Shown here piece after piece: positions 13,378-15,419 of a stretch of 15,419 nucleotides of DNA. The notes under the pieces were generated by a model. That model was not told the DNA's origin. It made no database searches and saw only the letters and a list, made by a program, of their open reading frames with translations. This DNA comes from Comamonas sp. lk (GTDB lineage Bacteria > Pseudomonadota > Gammaproteobacteria > Burkholderiales > Burkholderiaceae_C). Numbering within the stretch: position 1 is the first letter of the stretch; the number at the start of each line of letters is the position of its first letter. Made by a program: the position numbers and the translations under genes. Where the stretch lies: NCBI GenBank assembly GCA_945875225.1, contig CAMCJY010000013.1, positions 1 to 15,419 on the forward strand, in the 5' to 3' direction.

Positions 13378-14801
13378 AAATTCAGGGTGCGCTTGTCCAC
13401 GGCCAGGGCGGCTTCCTTGGTCGCTTCGCTGAGCGAAGGATGGGCATGGCAAATGCGTGCAATGTCTTCGGCGCTGGCCTTGAATTCCATCGCCACCACC
13501 GCCTCTGAAATCAGCTCGGACACCTGCGGGCCGACCATATGCACACCCAATATTTCATCGGTTGTGGCATCTGCCAGAAACTTCACCATCCCCGTGGTAT
13601 CGCCCAGGGCACGTGCGCGTCCGTTTGCCAGGAAGGGAAAGGTACCGGCTTTGTAGGCCACGCCATCGGCCTTGAGCTGCTGTTCGGTACGGCCTACCCA
13701 GGCGATCTCAGGGCTGGTGTAAATCACCCAGGGAATGGTGTTGAAGTTGACATGCCCGTGCTGGCCGGCAATGCGCTCGGCCACGGCCACGCCCTCTTCT
13801 TCGGCTTTGTGCGCCAGCATCGGGCCGCGCACCACATCACCCACCGCCCAGATACCGGACACATTGGTTTTGCAATCGGCGTCCACCACGATGGCACCGC
13901 GCTCGTCGAGCGCCAGACCCACCGCTTGCGCGTTCAGCCCGGTGGTATTGGGCACCCGGCCAACGGAGACAATCAGCTTGTCAACGTCCAGGGTTTGCGC
14001 CTCGCCTTTCGCGTTGGTATAAGCAACAGAAACGCCTTTTTTACCAGACTTGATGTCGCCCACTTGGACGCCCAGTTCAATGTGCAAGCCCTGTTTGTCA
14101 AAGGCTTTTTTTGCCTCTTTAGCAATTTGCTGGTCCACCGCGCCCAAAAATGTGGGTAAGCCTTCCAAAATTGTGACCTGCGCGCCCAGACGGCGCCAGA
14201 CCGAGCCCATTTCCAGGCCGATGACGCCAGAGCCAATCAGGGCCAGCTTTTTAGGTACTGCGCCCAGGCGCAGCGCGCCGTCGTTAGACAGTATGTTGAC
14301 TTCGTCAAAGGGCACACCAGCCAAGGCTCGTGCATGGGAGCCGGTGGCAATGATGACATGCTTGGCCGCTAGGCTTTGCGCCGATTCACCGCTCAGCTCT
14401 ACGGTATGCAGACCGTTTTGGGACGCTGCTAAGGCACCGCGTCCATGGAAAAAGGTGACTTTGTTTTTCTTGAACAAATACAAAATACCATCGTTGTTTT
14501 GCTGTACCACCGCGTCTTTACGCGCCAGCATTTGCGGTACATCCATGGACACGCCCGTAGCGCTGATTCCGTGGTCGGCAAAATGGTGCAGGGCATGGTC
14601 AAAGTGCTCGCTGGACTGCAACAAAGCCTTGGAGGGAATACAACCGACATTGGTACAAGTGCCGCCGGGCGCAGGGCCGCCTTTGGCGTTTTTCCATTCA
14701 TCAACGCAAGCGACCTTAAAACCCAACTGGGCCGCGCGGATCGCTGCGATATAGCCGCCGGGTCCAGCGCCGATGACGATGACGTCAAATTCTGTGCTCA
14801 T
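13374..14801 (-). CDS. lpdA: Dihydrolipoyl dehydrogenase (E3)
   Basis: A 475-residue flavoprotein. FAD-binding GAGPGG (11-16), the redox-active disulfide Cys49/Cys54 in GGTCTNVGC, a second dinucleotide-binding GSGVIG for NAD, the FAD-contacting AVGDV block, and the C-terminal HAHPSLSE with the His454/Glu459 pair are all in place. It reoxidises the dihydrolipoyl group of E2 and passes electrons to NAD. The insertion GGPAPGG before the disulfide is common in beta-proteobacterial Lpd as I know it. It follows odhB by 12 nt, so this copy most likely serves the 2-oxoglutarate dehydrogenase complex. No strong ribosome binding site is seen. It ends convergently with the diguanylate cyclase gene. Confidence 0.97.
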   Translation of the reverse strand: MSTEFDVIVIGAGPGGYIAAIRAAQLGFKVACVDEWKNAKGGPAPGGTCTNVGCIPSKALLQSSEHFDHALHHFADHGISATGVSMDVPQMLARKDAVVQQNNDGILYLFKKNKVTFFHGRGALAASQNGLHTVELSGESAQSLAAKHVIIATGSHARALAGVPFDEVNILSNDGALRLGAVPKKLALIGSGVIGLEMGSVWRRLGAQVTILEGLPTFLGAVDQQIAKEAKKAFDKQGLHIELGVQVGDIKSGKKGVSVAYTNAKGEAQTLDVDKLIVSVGRVPNTTGLNAQAVGLALDERGAIVVDADCKTNVSGIWAVGDVVRGPMLAHKAEEEGVAVAERIAGQHGHVNFNTIPWVIYTSPEIAWVGRTEQQLKADGVAYKAGTFPFLANGRARALGDTTGMVKFLADATTDEILGVHMVGPQVSELISEAVVAMEFKASAEDIARICHAHPSLSEATKEAALAVDKRTLNF

Positions 14802-14813
14802 GGTGTGCGCCTG

Positions 14814-15419
14814 TTAAATGTCAAACAAGAGGCGTGAAGGGTCTTCCATCGCCTCTTTGATGGCCACCAGGCCAAGCACGGCTTCGCGCCCGTCGATGAT
14901 GCGGTGGTCGTAGCTCATGGCAAAGTAATTCATGGGCCGCACTACCACTTGCCCATTTTCAACCACGGCACGGTCTTTGGTGGCATGCACGCCCAAGATC
15001 GCCGACTGCGGCGGGTTGATGATGGGAGTGGACAGCATGGAGCCAAAGGTGCCGCCATTTGAGATAGAAAACGTGCCGCCGGTCATGTCGTCCATGCCGA
15101 GCTTGCTGTCGCGCGCCTTAGCGCCGAATTCGGCGATCTTTTTCTCAATATCGGGAAAACTCATTTGGTCGGCGTTGCGCAAAATCGGCACTACCAGCCC
15201 ACGCGGCGAGCCCACAGCAATGCCGATGTCAAAGTAGCCGTGGTAGACAATGTCATTACCGTCCACCGAAGCGTTCAGCACCGGGTATTTCTTTAAAGCG
15301 TGCACCGCTGCTTTGACAAAAAAGCTCATGAAGCCGAGCTTGATGCCGTGCTCTTTTTCAAATCGCTCCTGGAATTTTTTACGCATCTCCATGACCGGCG
15401 CCATGTTGATTTCATTGAA
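14814..15419 (-). CDS. odhB: Dihydrolipoyllysine-residue succinyltransferase (E2 of 2-oxoglutarate dehydrogenase), C-terminal part
   Basis: The last 201 residues of the E2 catalytic domain; the gene begins beyond the right end of the window, so the lipoyl and E3-binding domains are not seen. The fragment opens with FNEINMAPVMEMRKKF, typical of SucB, and ends with RLLFDI. The catalytic site SYDHRIIDG has His (complement 14904-14906) and Asp (complement 14892-14894). GGTFSISNGGTFGSMLSTPI is characteristic of succinyl- rather than acetyl-transferases. The enzyme transfers succinyl from lipoamide to CoA in the TCA cycle. It is followed by lpdA on the same strand; sucA is expected upstream, outside the window. 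Confidence 0.97.
   Translation of the reverse strand, partial: FNEINMAPVMEMRKKFQERFEKEHGIKLGFMSFFVKAAVHALKKYPVLNASVDGNDIVYHGYFDIGIAVGSPRGLVVPILRNADQMSFPDIEKKIAEFGAKARDSKLGMDDMTGGTFSISNGGTFGSMLSTPIINPPQSAILGVHATKDRAVVENGQVVVRPMNYFAMSYDHRIIDGREAVLGLVAIKEAMEDPSRLLFDI

Noticed and set aside
13539..14754. Plus-strand open frames of 206 and 234 codons
   Set aside because: Both are antisense to lpdA, whose cofactor and disulfide motifs are unambiguous.
1..15419. Mobile elements, tRNA/rRNA genes, CRISPR arrays
   Set aside because: No transposase or integrase coding sequence, terminal inverted repeats, spaced direct repeats or cloverleaf/T-loop signals were seen on either strand.

Overview
The window reads as ordinary chromosomal DNA of a Betaproteobacterium, most likely a Burkholderiales member near the Comamonadaceae. 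This rests on family recognition: a thiolase plus FadJ-type beta-oxidation pair, a SucB/OdhB-Lpd gene order with the lineage-typical Lpd, a selenouridine synthase MnmH, a YbbA/TesA divergent pair, and a short lysine-rich protein of a type I associate with this group. Coding density is very high, with several ATGA stop/start overlaps and two convergent pairs whose stop codons interlock. I see no rRNA, tRNA, insertion sequence, phage gene or CRISPR array.

Layout. (1) 1-2370, plus strand: the end of a thiolase and a complete bifunctional enoyl-CoA hydratase/3-hydroxyacyl-CoA dehydrogenase (fatty-acid beta-oxidation). (2) 2435-5945, plus strand: a compact set of five envelope-associated genes. 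They encode a membrane-anchored metallo-beta-lactamase-fold hydrolase, a small DUF1145-like membrane protein, a DUF1214 protein, a DUF1254 protein and a membrane-anchored lipase-like alpha/beta hydrolase. (3) 5970-7195, plus strand: two half-length chromate transporter (ChrA) proteins in overlapping genes. (4) 7221-9856, minus strand: an acetylacetone-dioxygenase-like cupin (Dke1 type), a small lipoprotein, the 23S rRNA methyltransferase RlmB and an orphan YbbA-like ABC ATPase. About 300 bp without a gene but with inverted repeats lies between the cupin and the lipoprotein. (5) 9867-11545, plus strand: TesA-type esterase and MnmH. (6) 11542-11757, minus strand: a lysine-rich 71-residue protein. 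(7) 11938-13377, plus strand: a seven-helix membrane diguanylate cyclase behind an AT-rich region with a perfect TATAAT. (8) 13374-15419, minus strand: Lpd (E3) and the C-terminal part of OdhB (E2) of the 2-oxoglutarate dehydrogenase complex.

The metabolic genes fit a lipid/organic-acid oxidising aerobe: beta-oxidation feeds acetyl-CoA to the TCA cycle, where OdhB/Lpd act. The cupin, if a true Dke1, would split acetylacetone to methylglyoxal plus acetate. The least understood part is the MBL-DUF1145-DUF1214-DUF1254-lipase cluster. It has the tight spacing of an operon, every product has a hydrophobic N-terminus or is a membrane protein, and no function is established for the three DUF families. 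It is the best candidate in the window for an undescribed system.
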